A program made the translations under genes and the position numbers. A stretch of 64,000 nucleotides of DNA from Arthrobacter sp. 9AX (lineage in GTDB: Bacteria; Actinomycetota; Actinomycetes; Actinomycetales; Micrococcaceae), in assembly GCF_902506095.1 (NCBI RefSeq), contig NZ_LR733293.1, positions 4,135,476 through 4,199,475 on the forward strand, given 5' to 3'. Below the pieces are notes generated by a model that was given only the letters and a program-made list of their open reading frames with translations, did no database searches and was not told where the DNA came from. Shown here piece after piece: positions 54,796 to 63,428 of the stretch. The number at the start of each line of letters is the position of its first letter. Position 1 is the first letter of the stretch.

Positions 54796-55422
54796 ATGCC
54801 GAGGCAAAAAAACGTGGGCGCGCGCCCGACACTCCCCGCCTCGGCATACGTCGCCCTGGTCCCCGCCGAAGGCCTGTCATCGGCACTGGCGTCCTTCGCC
54901 GTCTGGTCCAACTCCCTGGAAGCCCGACGCAGCCTCATGCGAGACAGCGCATTCCCCCTGGCCGATGACCTTCCTGCCTTTCTCATCCTGAACCAACTCG
55001 TGTACCGGGGAGCGGCCCGACCAACCGACCTGGCCGAAGCCCTGGAAATAACCACCTCGCACGTCAGCAAGATCATCGCCCGGCTCGAAGATGCCGCACT
55101 GGTCCTCCGCGCCCCCGACCCTAATGACAACCGCGCAGTGATCGTCGGGCTCACCGACTCCGGACGATCCGCTGGACTGCGCATCGTCGAATGCGGCCGA
55201 AGCCTCTTCGACCGCATATTCGCCGACTGGCCGGACGGTGAACGCGCCGAATTCACACGGCTCATAGTTAAGTTTGCGCACAGCATCGACGCCGCTTCCG
55301 CCCAAAGCCTAAGCCGCGTCTCCGGTTACTCCTGGTCCCCCACACACCCCGGTGAGATAAGCACTCCGCCCGGGCTTACCGCAGCGGCCACCGCTGACTT
55401 GGACCAGCCCAGCAACGCGTGA
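54796..55422 (+). CDS. MarR-family transcriptional regulator
   Basis: 208 residues. The winged helix is about residues 70-135 (LVYRGAARPTDLAEALEITT, SHVSKIIARLEDAALVLRAP, DPNDNRAVIVGLTDSGR), with the DxR wing typical of MarR. The extra N- and C-termini are longer than in the core family. It sits 27 bp after the MFS gene, so it is probably co-transcribed and controls the palindromic region at 53376-53413. Confidence 0.87.
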   Translation: MPRQKNVGARPTLPASAYVALVPAEGLSSALASFAVWSNSLEARRSLMRDSAFPLADDLPAFLILNQLVYRGAARPTDLAEALEITTSHVSKIIARLEDAALVLRAPDPNDNRAVIVGLTDSGRSAGLRIVECGRSLFDRIFADWPDGERAEFTRLIVKFAHSIDAASAQSLSRVSGYSWSPTHPGEISTPPGLTAAATADLDQPSNA

Positions 55423-55599
55423 AAACGCGAAGGGGGTCGAGCTGCTCCCGGCCCATGGCCGGAGAGCCAGGCCCCCACAAATGTTGTGCTGAAGCTGAAG
55501 CCCCTTGAACGTCATGGTGGGAGGATCCCTAGGATTCTCTATTTCCCGTGGATAGTCTGGGATAGGACGCCGCCCTACGTCAGAGGGGTCAGTAAGAAC

Positions 55600-56424
55600 G
55601 TGATTGAAGCAGTTGCTGCGGTAACCGGCCGAAACAATGTCACCGTAATCGGCCGGGGCGATGGTCCTGTGATGATGTTTGCTCACGGTTTTGGCTGCGA
55701 TCAGACTATGTGGCGGAAGCTGCTGCCCTATTTCGTTGATGATTACCGGCTGGTGCTTTTTGATCATGTTGGCGCAGGAGACTCCGACATCAGCGCCTAT
55801 GACTGGGAGAAGTATGGGTCCCTGGATGGGTACGCGTCGGACCTGCTGGAGATTTGCGCCGCCCTTGACCTTGAGGACGTCATCCTAGTGGGCCACAGTG
55901 TCAGCACGATGATCGCCGTGATAGCCGCAGTGCAGGACCCCCACCGTTTTGCCCACCTGATCCTGCTTGCTCCTTCACCCCGTCACACTGATGACCCGTA
56001 CGACGGCTACGTGGGCGGGTTTTCGCGGGAAGACATCGAGGGCATGCTGGCATCTCTGGACAGCAACTATTTCGCCTGGGCCGCGGCCGTGGCGCCCATG
56101 GTTATGGGCAACCCGCAGGAGCCGGAATTAGCGGAGGACCTGCGCGTCAGTTTCTGCCGGACAAATCCGTCCATCGCACGGCACTTCGCCGGGGTAACTT
56201 TCTTCTCTGACACCCGCCCTAAACTGACAAAGTTACGCACCAACTGCCTGATTCTGCAGTGCTCCAACGATCGGCTTGCCCCGCCGGAAGTGGGCGCCTA
56301 CCTGCACAAGAATGTGGAACACAGCACCCTGGTGCAACTTCAGGCCACCGGACACTGCCCCCACGTCAGCGCCCCGGAGGAAACGGCCCGGGCGATACTG
56401 CGCTACCTCGACACCCGCTCGTGA
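55600..56424 (+). CDS. RsbQ-like alpha/beta hydrolase
   Basis: About 274 residues from GTG 55600. It follows Bacillus RsbQ closely: NNVTVIGRG, MMFAHGFGCDQTMWRKLLP, FDHVGAGDSD, SLDGYASDLLEICAALDLED, nucleophile Ser100 in VGHSVSTMI, then Asp in LQCSNDRLAP and His in TGHCPHVS. RsbQ works with the RsbP PAS phosphatase in energy-stress signalling; relatives also include the KAI2/D14 receptors. No RsbP gene is adjacent, so partner and ligand are unknown. An upstream extension of the frame is not needed. Confidence 0.85.
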   Translation: MIEAVAAVTGRNNVTVIGRGDGPVMMFAHGFGCDQTMWRKLLPYFVDDYRLVLFDHVGAGDSDISAYDWEKYGSLDGYASDLLEICAALDLEDVILVGHSVSTMIAVIAAVQDPHRFAHLILLAPSPRHTDDPYDGYVGGFSREDIEGMLASLDSNYFAWAAAVAPMVMGNPQEPELAEDLRVSFCRTNPSIARHFAGVTFFSDTRPKLTKLRTNCLILQCSNDRLAPPEVGAYLHKNVEHSTLVQLQATGHCPHVSAPEETARAILRYLDTRS

Positions 56425-56671
56425 CAGACGCCGCCAGCCTCTCCCCCGCCCGATTTTGAAGCCTTCTTTCATCGAGCACCCCGCAGGTGCCTGACAACAG
56501 ATGATGAGGGCCGCAAAAGCGCCGTCAACGACCTTCGTCGGCTGCAAGGCTTACCCCAACAGCTCCCACTTCCAGCGCGGATAACCCAAACTGCCCCCCC
56601 AGCCAGATGGACCAAAGTCACTATCAGTACAGGCCCCGCGTGATAGCAAGCATGGGTTTACCCGGCCGAAC

Positions 56672-56700
56672 AGAGTGACGGAATCACCATTATCGGCTCT
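56672..56700 (+). repeat. Dispersed TGACGGAAT...TATCGGC repeat, copy 3
   Basis: AGTGACGGAATCACCATTAT followed by CGGCTCT; same core as 44054 and 49289. Lies immediately beyond the stop of the 56701-57102 gene. Confidence 0.6.
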
Positions 56701-57102
56701 TCAATATTGGCGGGGGAGAAGCCCCGAAAGGGGCTGCTCCCCCACCCTGATGTGATGGCATTTCGCTCTGAACTTGGAGGTCAGAAAAGCGAAGCCAGCG
56801 CCTGGTTTACGACTGGAATATCCAACGGCGGGATCAAGTGGCTCAGCCGAACCGGTCATCTCCGCCACCCACTCGGCTTTCATCGTTGGCCTGGTGATCG
56901 GCGAAGGTCTGGTATCCGTCAGAGTGCAGAAGGAGCTGGCGTCCTCTTGCGTTCTCTTGCGTCCTCTTGCGTTCTCAAGGATCAACCACAGGCTGGAACC
57001 GTCATCGGATACCGCGTCCACGTTCCCCTTGTGTCTTTCCGAGGTTTCCTGATTGATTAACACCACGGTGTCACTCGGGATAAGTTCGATCCAGTTTTCC
57101 AC
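56701..57102 (-). CDS. Small protein with the same beta domain as the LacI-like regulator
   Basis: About 133 residues from GTG 57102. The first 60 (NWIELIPSDTVVLINQET, HKGNVDAVSDDGSSLWLI, ARGRKR) align with the C-terminal domain of the 49443-49943 protein: shared W, L, D-x-V, KG-x-x-D, DG, WL and GR at matching spacing. There is no HTH. The remaining part is poorly conserved, with a 10-bp tandem repeat in its gene and a strong hairpin in its last codons. Family unknown. May be a partly decayed regulator. Confidence 0.5.
   Translation of the reverse strand: MENWIELIPSDTVVLINQETSERHKGNVDAVSDDGSSLWLILENARGRKRTQEDASSFCTLTDTRPSPITRPTMKAEWVAEMTGSAEPLDPAVGYSSRKPGAGFAFLTSKFRAKCHHIRVGEQPLSGLLPRQY
56714..56745. 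terminator. Strong hairpin near the 3' end of the 56701-57102 gene
   Basis: GGGGAGAAGCCCC-GAAA-GGGGCTGCTCCCC forms a 13-bp stem with one mismatch and a GNRA-type loop. It could end transcription from either direction between the RsbQ-like gene and this one. Confidence 0.5.
56939..56976 (+). repeat. 10-bp tandem repeat inside 56701-57102
   Basis: 3.8 copies of GCGTYCTCTT, arranged as two perfect 20-bp blocks. Changes in copy number would shift the reading frame of the gene. Confidence 0.75.
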
Positions 57103-57185
57103 GATTGATCGTCGGTATCCGTACTGGGTGGGCCTATTCAGCTGTGCTCGGGTTAGCTTGCATGGGGCAGCCCTGGGCCTACTTC

Positions 57186-58355
57186 CTACAGCGACTGGAT
57201 GACGACCGCAGATCCTTGTCCCCCGCCGCCGCAAATTCCTGCGGCGCCAAGTTTGCCGGGTCCTATTTCAGCGAGTTGCCGGGCCAGTGTGCCGACGATG
57301 CGTGCTCCTGAGGCGCCAATGGGGTGGCCAAGAGCGATTGCCCCGCCGTGGACGTTGATGATGTCCGGGCTGATACCCAGGGTCCGAGCTGATTGTACGG
57401 ATACGGCGGCAAAGGCCTCATTAATTTCCACGGCGTCCAGATCCTCCACTGTGGCACCGATTTTCTTGAGCGCGGCGAGGATGGCGTTAGCGGGCTGGTC
57501 ATGCAGGCGCACGTCGGGTCCGGCCACGAGGGCGTGGGACTGCACTACGGCGATTGGGGTGAGCCCCAATTTCTCTGCAGCGGCAGGGCTTACCAGCACC
57601 AATGCCGCGGCCCCGTCGGTAATCTGTGAGGAGTTACCGGCGGTAATTGTGCCGTCCTTGCTGAAAGCTGGCCGGAGGCCGGCGAGTGATTCTTTCGTCG
57701 TCCCAGCCCGTATCCCGTCATCGTCGGCGATCACGGTTGTTCCACCGCGGGAGACAAGCGTGTAGGGCGCAATCTCCCCCGCATGAAAGGTAGCGTGCTC
57801 CTGCGCGCGCTGGTGGGACAAAGCGGCCCACGCATCCTGGCTTTCCCGGTCCAGCCCAAGGTCTCGATTACCGCCTTCCGTTGAAGCGCCCATCGACTGC
57901 CTTGCAAATGCGTCGGTGAGACCGTCAATCTCCAACGTGTCGACAACTTCCAGTGCACCGTATTTCTGCCCGGCGCGCGCGTTGAAGACATGAGGGGCCA
58001 AGGACATTGACTCTTGCCCGAGGGCCACAACTACGTCGGCGTCGCCACGGTCAATCAAGCGTTCCGCGGCGACGACGGCTTCCATTCCAGAGAGGCACAC
58101 CGCGTTGAGTGTTAGTGCAGGGACGGTTAATGGGATGCCGGCACTGACAGCGGACTGCCTTGCAGGGTTCTGGCCGGCACCGCCCTGCAGGACGTGTCCG
58201 GCTATGACGTTTTGGACTTGCGATGGTGTCACTCCGGCCCGTTGGAGGGCCGCGGTGATGACGTGGGCGCCCAAGGATGTGGCGGGGATGCCTGTGAAGC
58301 GTCCGTTGAAGCGGGAGAAGGGTGTGCGGGCGTAGCCGGCGATCAGCGCGCTCAT
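57186..58355 (-). CDS. Acetyl-CoA C-acetyltransferase (thiolase)
   Basis: 389 residues of the type II thiolase family: active Cys87 in LNAVCLSGMEAV, NEAFAAVS, catalytic His in GGAIALGHPIGASGAR and second Cys in GICGGGGQGSA. It cleaves acetoacetyl-CoA or 3-oxoacyl-CoA, or makes acetoacetyl-CoA. Downstream of the C-glycoside genes in the same direction across a 246-bp gap, so it may serve breakdown of the aglycone's acyl-CoA products. ATG 58355 matches family starts. Confidence 0.92.
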   Translation of the reverse strand: MSALIAGYARTPFSRFNGRFTGIPATSLGAHVITAALQRAGVTPSQVQNVIAGHVLQGGAGQNPARQSAVSAGIPLTVPALTLNAVCLSGMEAVVAAERLIDRGDADVVVALGQESMSLAPHVFNARAGQKYGALEVVDTLEIDGLTDAFARQSMGASTEGGNRDLGLDRESQDAWAALSHQRAQEHATFHAGEIAPYTLVSRGGTTVIADDDGIRAGTTKESLAGLRPAFSKDGTITAGNSSQITDGAAALVLVSPAAAEKLGLTPIAVVQSHALVAGPDVRLHDQPANAILAALKKIGATVEDLDAVEINEAFAAVSVQSARTLGISPDIINVHGGAIALGHPIGASGARIVGTLARQLAEIGPGKLGAAGICGGGGQGSAVVIQSL

Positions 58356-58601
58356 GCGAAGGGGAGGTCAGCCCACTGGCTGGTGAAGAGTGTGGACGGG
58401 GGCATGTCAGGCTCCTTCGGACGGTGACGGTTACGTGGATGGATTTCGTACAGGGGCGGCACAACCACGGCGTTAGTAGGTTTGGGCGCGGAACGGGTGG
58501 TTCCAAGGGCGGACAACCAAGGTGCAGTTGGGAGACCGGATGGAGCCGTCAGACCGGGGTCCCGGGCCCGGTCATTCAATGTCCGGCCGGGACGTCGTGG
58601 T

Positions 58602-59699
58602 CTATCGGGCTACTACGCTTTGGCTGCCAAGGAGAGCCCGGGCCTCGGAGAGGTCAGTGACCATGCGGGAACCGCTCTTGGCGGCCGAGTCCCGCAACAG
58701 TTTCTGTTGGGCGGCGATAACGTCGAAGGAGTTTTCCCAGTCGTTCCAGTGGAATCCTTCCCATTCACTGGAAATCGTCCGTGAATAGCCGCCGTTGACG
58801 TAAGCGCTGATGATGCTCCGGATCGGCACGGAGGGTTCTTCTCCATCGGAGTCGAGCTCGTAGAACTTGCCGTGGGTATGGACGGCCCATGGCAGGATTT
58901 CGGTCCATTCCTCGATCTCGCCGTGGCCGAACAGCCCTGTCGCGTTGACGGCCAGTTCAACGGCGATGTCCTCCGCACCGTGACGTCGTGCGAGTTCCAC
59001 GAACTCCTCGAATTGCTTGTGTTGGGCCGCATCGTCGGGGCCGCCGTTGCCGTGCTGTGAGTGCCAGTAGTCGTCCACAGCAGCGATCAGCTCAGGAGCG
59101 ATGCCCCGGCGGCGGTAGGTATCCAGGAGCGTGCGAGGGACCTGAACCATAGTGGCGCCCCAGTCGGGGATGAAGCCGAGCCGGGGAGACCCTAACTTCT
59201 CGTACCGTTCCAGCAGTGCCTGCATGACGGGGTGACACGGCGTGTGGTGGGCGTGGATCTCCATGCCGAGGGTGACGTTGGCGCGCTCGGCAATGGGAAG
59301 CAGGCGTTCCATGTCATCGGGGGTCAGTGAGTACTGGACCCGGACGATGGGGAAGCCCAGGCGGCGGGCGACGTCGATCTGTGCGGCCATGTATTCGACC
59401 AGTTCGTCGTTGGTGAGTCGCCGGTCGCGGCGCAGGCCTTGGTCGGCGTTGGCGCCGAGCGCTGTCGGCATCAGCCCCGTCTCATCGATGAGGGTCTTGA
59501 ACTGGTTCACGAACGCTTCGTCAACGTCCGGGAAGTTGCGAATCGACTGGAAGCCGACGATTTCGAGTCCCGGGCCGAGGCCGCGCCGGGCAACTTCCCG
59601 GACGAGATCCTCGAAGGTCATCTGGCGCCCGTGCCAGAATCGGGTGAAAGAGTAAAGGGTTGTTCCCTGAATGGGCGTGCCCAGTGTCGTGTCACTCAT
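58602..59699 (-). CDS. C-glycoside deglycosidase alpha subunit (sugar isomerase/epimerase fold)
   Basis: 365 residues, xylose-isomerase-like TIM barrel. Metal ligands are suggested by Glu in TLGMEIHAHHTP, Asp in GFIPDWGATM, His in HTHGKFYEL and Glu in SSEWEGFHWND. The size and its pairing with a DUF6379 beta subunit and a GMC oxidase match the CarB/DgpB-type subunit that cleaves the C-C glycosidic bond of 3-oxo-C-glycosides with Mn2+ or a similar metal. It overlaps the beta gene by four bases. The exact glycoside is not known. Confidence 0.82.
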   Translation of the reverse strand: MSDTTLGTPIQGTTLYSFTRFWHGRQMTFEDLVREVARRGLGPGLEIVGFQSIRNFPDVDEAFVNQFKTLIDETGLMPTALGANADQGLRRDRRLTNDELVEYMAAQIDVARRLGFPIVRVQYSLTPDDMERLLPIAERANVTLGMEIHAHHTPCHPVMQALLERYEKLGSPRLGFIPDWGATMVQVPRTLLDTYRRRGIAPELIAAVDDYWHSQHGNGGPDDAAQHKQFEEFVELARRHGAEDIAVELAVNATGLFGHGEIEEWTEILPWAVHTHGKFYELDSDGEEPSVPIRSIISAYVNGGYSRTISSEWEGFHWNDWENSFDVIAAQQKLLRDSAAKSGSRMVTDLSEARALLGSQSVVAR

Positions 59700-60097
59700 A
59701 AGGCCATCTGCATTTCCATTGTTTTCTTGTCCTGTTCCTCGATCGTGATGAAACCTTCCCCGACCGGGAGATAGGGGATGTGCAGCCCGATGTGGACGTG
59801 GACCTCGTATTCCGTCCCGTGGGGAAGATCCGGCAGGTCGCCTTCAATGCGTGCTGAGTCAAGGACGAACCACCATTTGTCGTGCCGTGGCGCGAGCTCG
59901 TCCAGCAGATATGAGCCGCCGTCTGTAGTTTTCCAGGTGATCGATTCCCGGGGTACGTCCACGCCGTCGATTGAAAGTGCAATGCCCGTCAGCGAGGACA
60001 AGGGCAAGGAGCGGTACCACGGCATTCGCACAGATACGGACACGCGGTCGTTGGTGGCGACCAGGGTGCCGGGTTCAATAATTTGGCTGGCTAACAT
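59696..60097 (-). CDS. C-glycoside deglycosidase beta subunit (DUF6379)
   Basis: 133 residues, all-beta. The start MLASQIIEPGTLVATNDRVS, a middle SIDGVDVPRESITWK and KWWFVLDSARIEGDLPDLPH match the DUF6379/CarC-DgpC small subunit. Such subunits pack on the alpha barrel and shape the sugar site. It lies three bases after the oxidase gene and overlaps the alpha gene by four, so all three are co-translated. Confidence 0.82.
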   Translation of the reverse strand: MLASQIIEPGTLVATNDRVSVSVRMPWYRSLPLSSLTGIALSIDGVDVPRESITWKTTDGGSYLLDELAPRHDKWWFVLDSARIEGDLPDLPHGTEYEVHVHIGLHIPYLPVGEGFITIEEQDKKTMEMQMAL

Positions 60098-60100
60098 TTT

Positions 60101-61636
60101 TCAGCTTTCATCAATGGATCGAAGGCGCCGAGCGATGGCGCGTGCCGACCGGATGGCAAGGGCAACAGAGGTGGCGGTGGGGTTGCATGCTGTAGCGGTG
60201 GGAATGACCCCGTTGCCTGCGACGTAGAGTCCGTCGAGTCCCCACACGGCGGAGTACGTATCGCATACGGATGTGCCGTCATCGGCCGGTCCCATGCGGA
60301 CCGTGCCCATGTAGTGGAGGGAACTGCCGTTGGGCATGATCACTGGAGGCCGTCCGTTCACCGGCTCACCAAGTGCTGCCACCAGGGACTTAACGGCCGT
60401 TACGCCCTCGGCAAGTGCCTGCCGGTCTTTGCTTGTCAGTTGATAGTGGATCCGCATGGCAGGAAACCCGCTTCCATCCAAGACAGTGTCGTCAAATTCG
60501 ACCCGGTCTTCGAATTGAATGTCCTTGCACGTGAACAGACCGACACCGACGATGGATCCTGGCCATGGTTCGGGAGTTCCTTCCAAGGGCACCGGGGAGG
60601 TGTCCAGTTGCATGATCTGGCCGTGGAAAGGGAACCTTTCCTGGTCGTAGGGGATCCAACTGACCCCGCTCAACTGGTCCAGTGCGGGCCCCTGGGTGCG
60701 CCGTGCGCGGGCAGCGTCCGGTACGAACCGCTCATCCAGACGGGCCAGTCCAAGGATCTGGGGGTGATCGTTGAGGTAGTGTCCGAGTGCAGAGGGCCGG
60801 ACACCGGAGACGTGCAGCAGCCGCGGGGTCCTGAAAGAGTCTGCGGCAACCACGACTGCTTTTGCGTGCACTTGCCGAACCTGGCCTGTCGTTTCATCCC
60901 GGACCTCGATGCCGCATGCCCTGCCATTTTCGACGAGTATTCGCAGGGCCGTGTGTCCCGGGTGCAGTTCGAATCCATCGCCTACTCCTTCGAGGATTAC
61001 GTCGGTGCCTGTCCAGTACCGGTTCCCGTCTTCGCCGACCCGGATTCCCAGCGGCATCGGCTGAACCTTGCGATCAGGGGCGCGGCCGGCATCCACCTCC
61101 CGGGCGAGGACGGCGCGGACCTCCTCACCGAGGGGAGCACCCTTGAAGGCATCCTGGGTGACGTGAAGTAGCCTCCAGGCGTCTGCAAAGACTTTGTCGA
61201 ATTCATCACGGGGGATGAATTCGATACGTTCCCCGTCCCCCGGGACCGGGCACGCGCATGTCCAATGGGCTCCCATTCCGCCCACGTTGGTGGACATGGC
61301 AGCAGCCGGCATGTCCTCTAAAGGACTGCCGCCGCCGACCAGGAATGTCCCCGGCCTTGCCTCAATGGCCGGTTCGGCGTCCGAGGTGTTTGCCAAGGGA
61401 GACATGACACCGGTGGGTCCGGTGTTGCCGCCTTGAGAGGCCAGCTGTGCTGCCTTGAATTCCTCAGGGTCGCTGATCGTTTTCACATGGCGCCCCGCCG
61501 GCTCCGCAATGAGCGGGCCCGACTCGAACATCGCGAGCCTGATTCCCGGGACCTCGTCATGAAGTACGCGGGCAAACGTCGATCCGGCGGGACCGCTTCC
61601 GACGATGACCACGTCGTATTCAGTTATGGCATTCAT
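60101..61636 (-). CDS. GMC-family FAD oxidoreductase, C-glycoside 3-oxidase type
   Basis: 511 residues. The FAD loop is DVVIVGSGPAGSTFARVL; near the C-terminus are the catalytic His in SLHYMGTVRMG and Asn in ATACNPTATSVALAI of pyranose-oxidase-like GMC enzymes. CarA-type oxidases of this size oxidise the sugar C3-OH of C- and O-glycosides, producing the 3-oxo substrate of the deglycosidase. The operon context (beta and alpha subunits directly downstream) supports this. It overlaps the thioredoxin-like gene by four bases. Confidence 0.82.
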   Translation of the reverse strand: MNAITEYDVVIVGSGPAGSTFARVLHDEVPGIRLAMFESGPLIAEPAGRHVKTISDPEEFKAAQLASQGGNTGPTGVMSPLANTSDAEPAIEARPGTFLVGGGSPLEDMPAAAMSTNVGGMGAHWTCACPVPGDGERIEFIPRDEFDKVFADAWRLLHVTQDAFKGAPLGEEVRAVLAREVDAGRAPDRKVQPMPLGIRVGEDGNRYWTGTDVILEGVGDGFELHPGHTALRILVENGRACGIEVRDETTGQVRQVHAKAVVVAADSFRTPRLLHVSGVRPSALGHYLNDHPQILGLARLDERFVPDAARARRTQGPALDQLSGVSWIPYDQERFPFHGQIMQLDTSPVPLEGTPEPWPGSIVGVGLFTCKDIQFEDRVEFDDTVLDGSGFPAMRIHYQLTSKDRQALAEGVTAVKSLVAALGEPVNGRPPVIMPNGSSLHYMGTVRMGPADDGTSVCDTYSAVWGLDGLYVAGNGVIPTATACNPTATSVALAIRSARAIARRLRSIDES

Positions 61637-61953
61637 AGCATCTTCTCCAGTTGTTCGCGCAGTTCATCGCGGTCAGGCAGCGGCGAAAACCTGCCCTCGC
61701 GTGTGCGGTAGACACGGCAGCCCAGCCCAAAGCCAGTCGGGTCAGAGGCGGGTATGACTTCAAGTCCGTCCACCCGGATTGAGGGTGAGCCTATAAAGCG
61801 GTATTCCTTGGCGTCTTCTTCTGTTTCGATCCATCGAACATGTATTGGCTCAGACTGATGCCCGATGTCAGTCAGGATTTCGCCGAGCCGTGTGAGGGCT
61901 GCGTGGTGGGACGGACATCCTGACCAGCTCAGCAGCTCCAGGCGCTCACTCAT
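61633..61953 (-). CDS. Thioredoxin-fold protein
   Basis: About 106 residues. RLELLSWSGCPSHHAALTRL has a single cysteine where thioredoxins have CxxC, followed by HVRWIETEEDA, FIGSPSIRVDG with a cis-Pro-type turn, and GCRVYRT. Such proteins are often annotated as thioredoxin-family or alkylmercury-lyase-like; the activity is unknown. ATG 61953 is used, overlapping the upstream stop (ATGAGTGA). In the C-glycoside operon between the redoxin and the oxidase. Confidence 0.72.
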   Translation of the reverse strand: MSERLELLSWSGCPSHHAALTRLGEILTDIGHQSEPIHVRWIETEEDAKEYRFIGSPSIRVDGLEVIPASDPTGFGLGCRVYRTREGRFSPLPDRDELREQLEKML

Positions 61954-62520
61954 GAGGGTTGGGTTGGTCATTGATTTTCCATTTCACGGAGCAACCGAGC
62001 GATCGTGTCCATGAACGGCGCACCCGGTGCCCTGCCAGGACGTCGTCGAGGGCGTCCCTGAGCCATTGGGCATTCTGTTCGGGAACTTCGTGGTCGGCGT
62101 CGGGTGCACCGCGGTAGACCAGGGTGCCGGAGCCGTCGAGAACGAAGACGTCAGGGGTGACTTTGGCTCCCCAGTCTTTCGAAACCATCTGGTCTTTATC
62201 GCGCAGGTAGTGGCTGGCCATCTCGCCGGCGACGACCCTCTTGTCCATTGCGGCGAGAGAATCGGCCGGGTACTTTTCAGAATCATTGGCATTGATTTGC
62301 AGGAAGGTGACCCCACAGGGGAGTAATCCCCAATAACTGTTTGGATGCGGTCGTGCCATGCCAGTGCGTAGGGACAGGGGTTGCATGTCCACACCAGGAC
62401 CGTTGCCGGCGCCGCGGAGGGGTCGAGCGTCACGTTCCCGCCCCCTGCACGGGGAAGGGTGAACGGCTGGACGGTCTCCCCGACCTGGTAATGGCGGTAC
62501 GTCACTTCATTGGAAGTCAT
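61946..62520 (-). pseudogene. Redoxin/thioredoxin-family protein, frameshifted
   Basis: The first part, from ATG 62520 behind GGAGAG, reads YRHYQVGETVQPFTLPRAGG and VLVWTCNPCPYALAWHDRIQ. The second, in another frame, continues GVTFLQINANDSEKYPADSL, WGAKVTPDVFVLD and YRGAPDADHE to 61948. Restoring one base in the CCCC run at 62311-62314 joins them into a normal redoxin of about 190 residues with a CNPC motif. Homopolymer position suggests either a sequencing error or a recent frameshift. Confidence 0.75.
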
Positions 62521-62590
62521 TAATGCACTCTCCATGCGGGACGGGCGGGGACGAACGGTCGCAGACCCGCCGGCCGCATTGCGTCGATAA

Positions 62591-63427
62591 TTAGCTCTTG
62601 ATCCCGCCGGCAAAGCCCTGGATGAACTTTTTCTGCGCAACCAGGTAGAACGCCAGGATTGGAATCATGGAAAGAATCACTGCACCGAAGATGACGTTCC
62701 ATTTGGAAACCTGCTCCCCCACAAACCCGTACACGACAACCGGGAGTGGGGCGTTTTGGGACCCGCTCAGGAAAATCAACGACGTGAAAAAGTCGTTCCA
62801 GATGATCATTCCGCACAGGATCGCGACGGTTCCGGTGGCAGGGCTCAGCAAAGGGAAGACAATCCGCCGGAACGTCTGGAACGGGGTGCTGCCGTCCATT
62901 TGAGCGGCTTCTTCGTATTCCCTTGGCAATGCTTTAGTGAAGCCGGTGTAGAGGAAGACCGACAACGGCATCAGGAGTCCGCTGTACAGAAGGATCATCC
63001 CCAGATGCGTCCCGACGAGACCGAAATTGCGCATCACTACATAGATCGGAACCATACCGAGCTGGAAGGGGAGGATAATTCCCAGGACGAACATGCCATA
63101 GAGCAGTCCGGTGATGCGTCCGGGAATACGGGTGATCGTGTAGGCGGCGATCGATCCGAACGCGATGAGTGTCAGCAGGCTGCCGCCGGTGATGATGATG
63201 CTGTTGAGCACGCCGGCGGGGATGTTCCGGGTCGGCGAACCTGACCACGCCGCTTCGATGCCCTCCATTGAGAGCTGGGGCGGAAGAGCCATTGCCGAGG
63301 TATTAAGCGCGTCCACGTCGCTTTTCAATGCGGTGTTGACCAGGAAGTAGAAGGGCAGCATCAACAGCAGGGCGGCGAGAACTACCAGGCCTTCTCTGGC
63401 CAGGGTCTTCTTGTCGTAGCGATTCAT
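62591..63427 (-). CDS. Carbohydrate ABC transporter permease (MalG type)
   Basis: 278 residues and six helices, with the EAA loop (REYEEAAQMDGSTPFQTFRR) near residue 192 that contacts the ATPase. The C-terminus FIQGFAGGIKS is typical of MalG-type permeases. It pairs with the permease encoded directly upstream (one base between them). Probably imports the glycoside or its sugar into the cell. Confidence 0.92.
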   Translation of the reverse strand: MNRYDKKTLAREGLVVLAALLLMLPFYFLVNTALKSDVDALNTSAMALPPQLSMEGIEAAWSGSPTRNIPAGVLNSIIITGGSLLTLIAFGSIAAYTITRIPGRITGLLYGMFVLGIILPFQLGMVPIYVVMRNFGLVGTHLGMILLYSGLLMPLSVFLYTGFTKALPREYEEAAQMDGSTPFQTFRRIVFPLLSPATGTVAILCGMIIWNDFFTSLIFLSGSQNAPLPVVVYGFVGEQVSKWNVIFGAVILSMIPILAFYLVAQKKFIQGFAGGIKS

Positions 63428-63428
63428 G

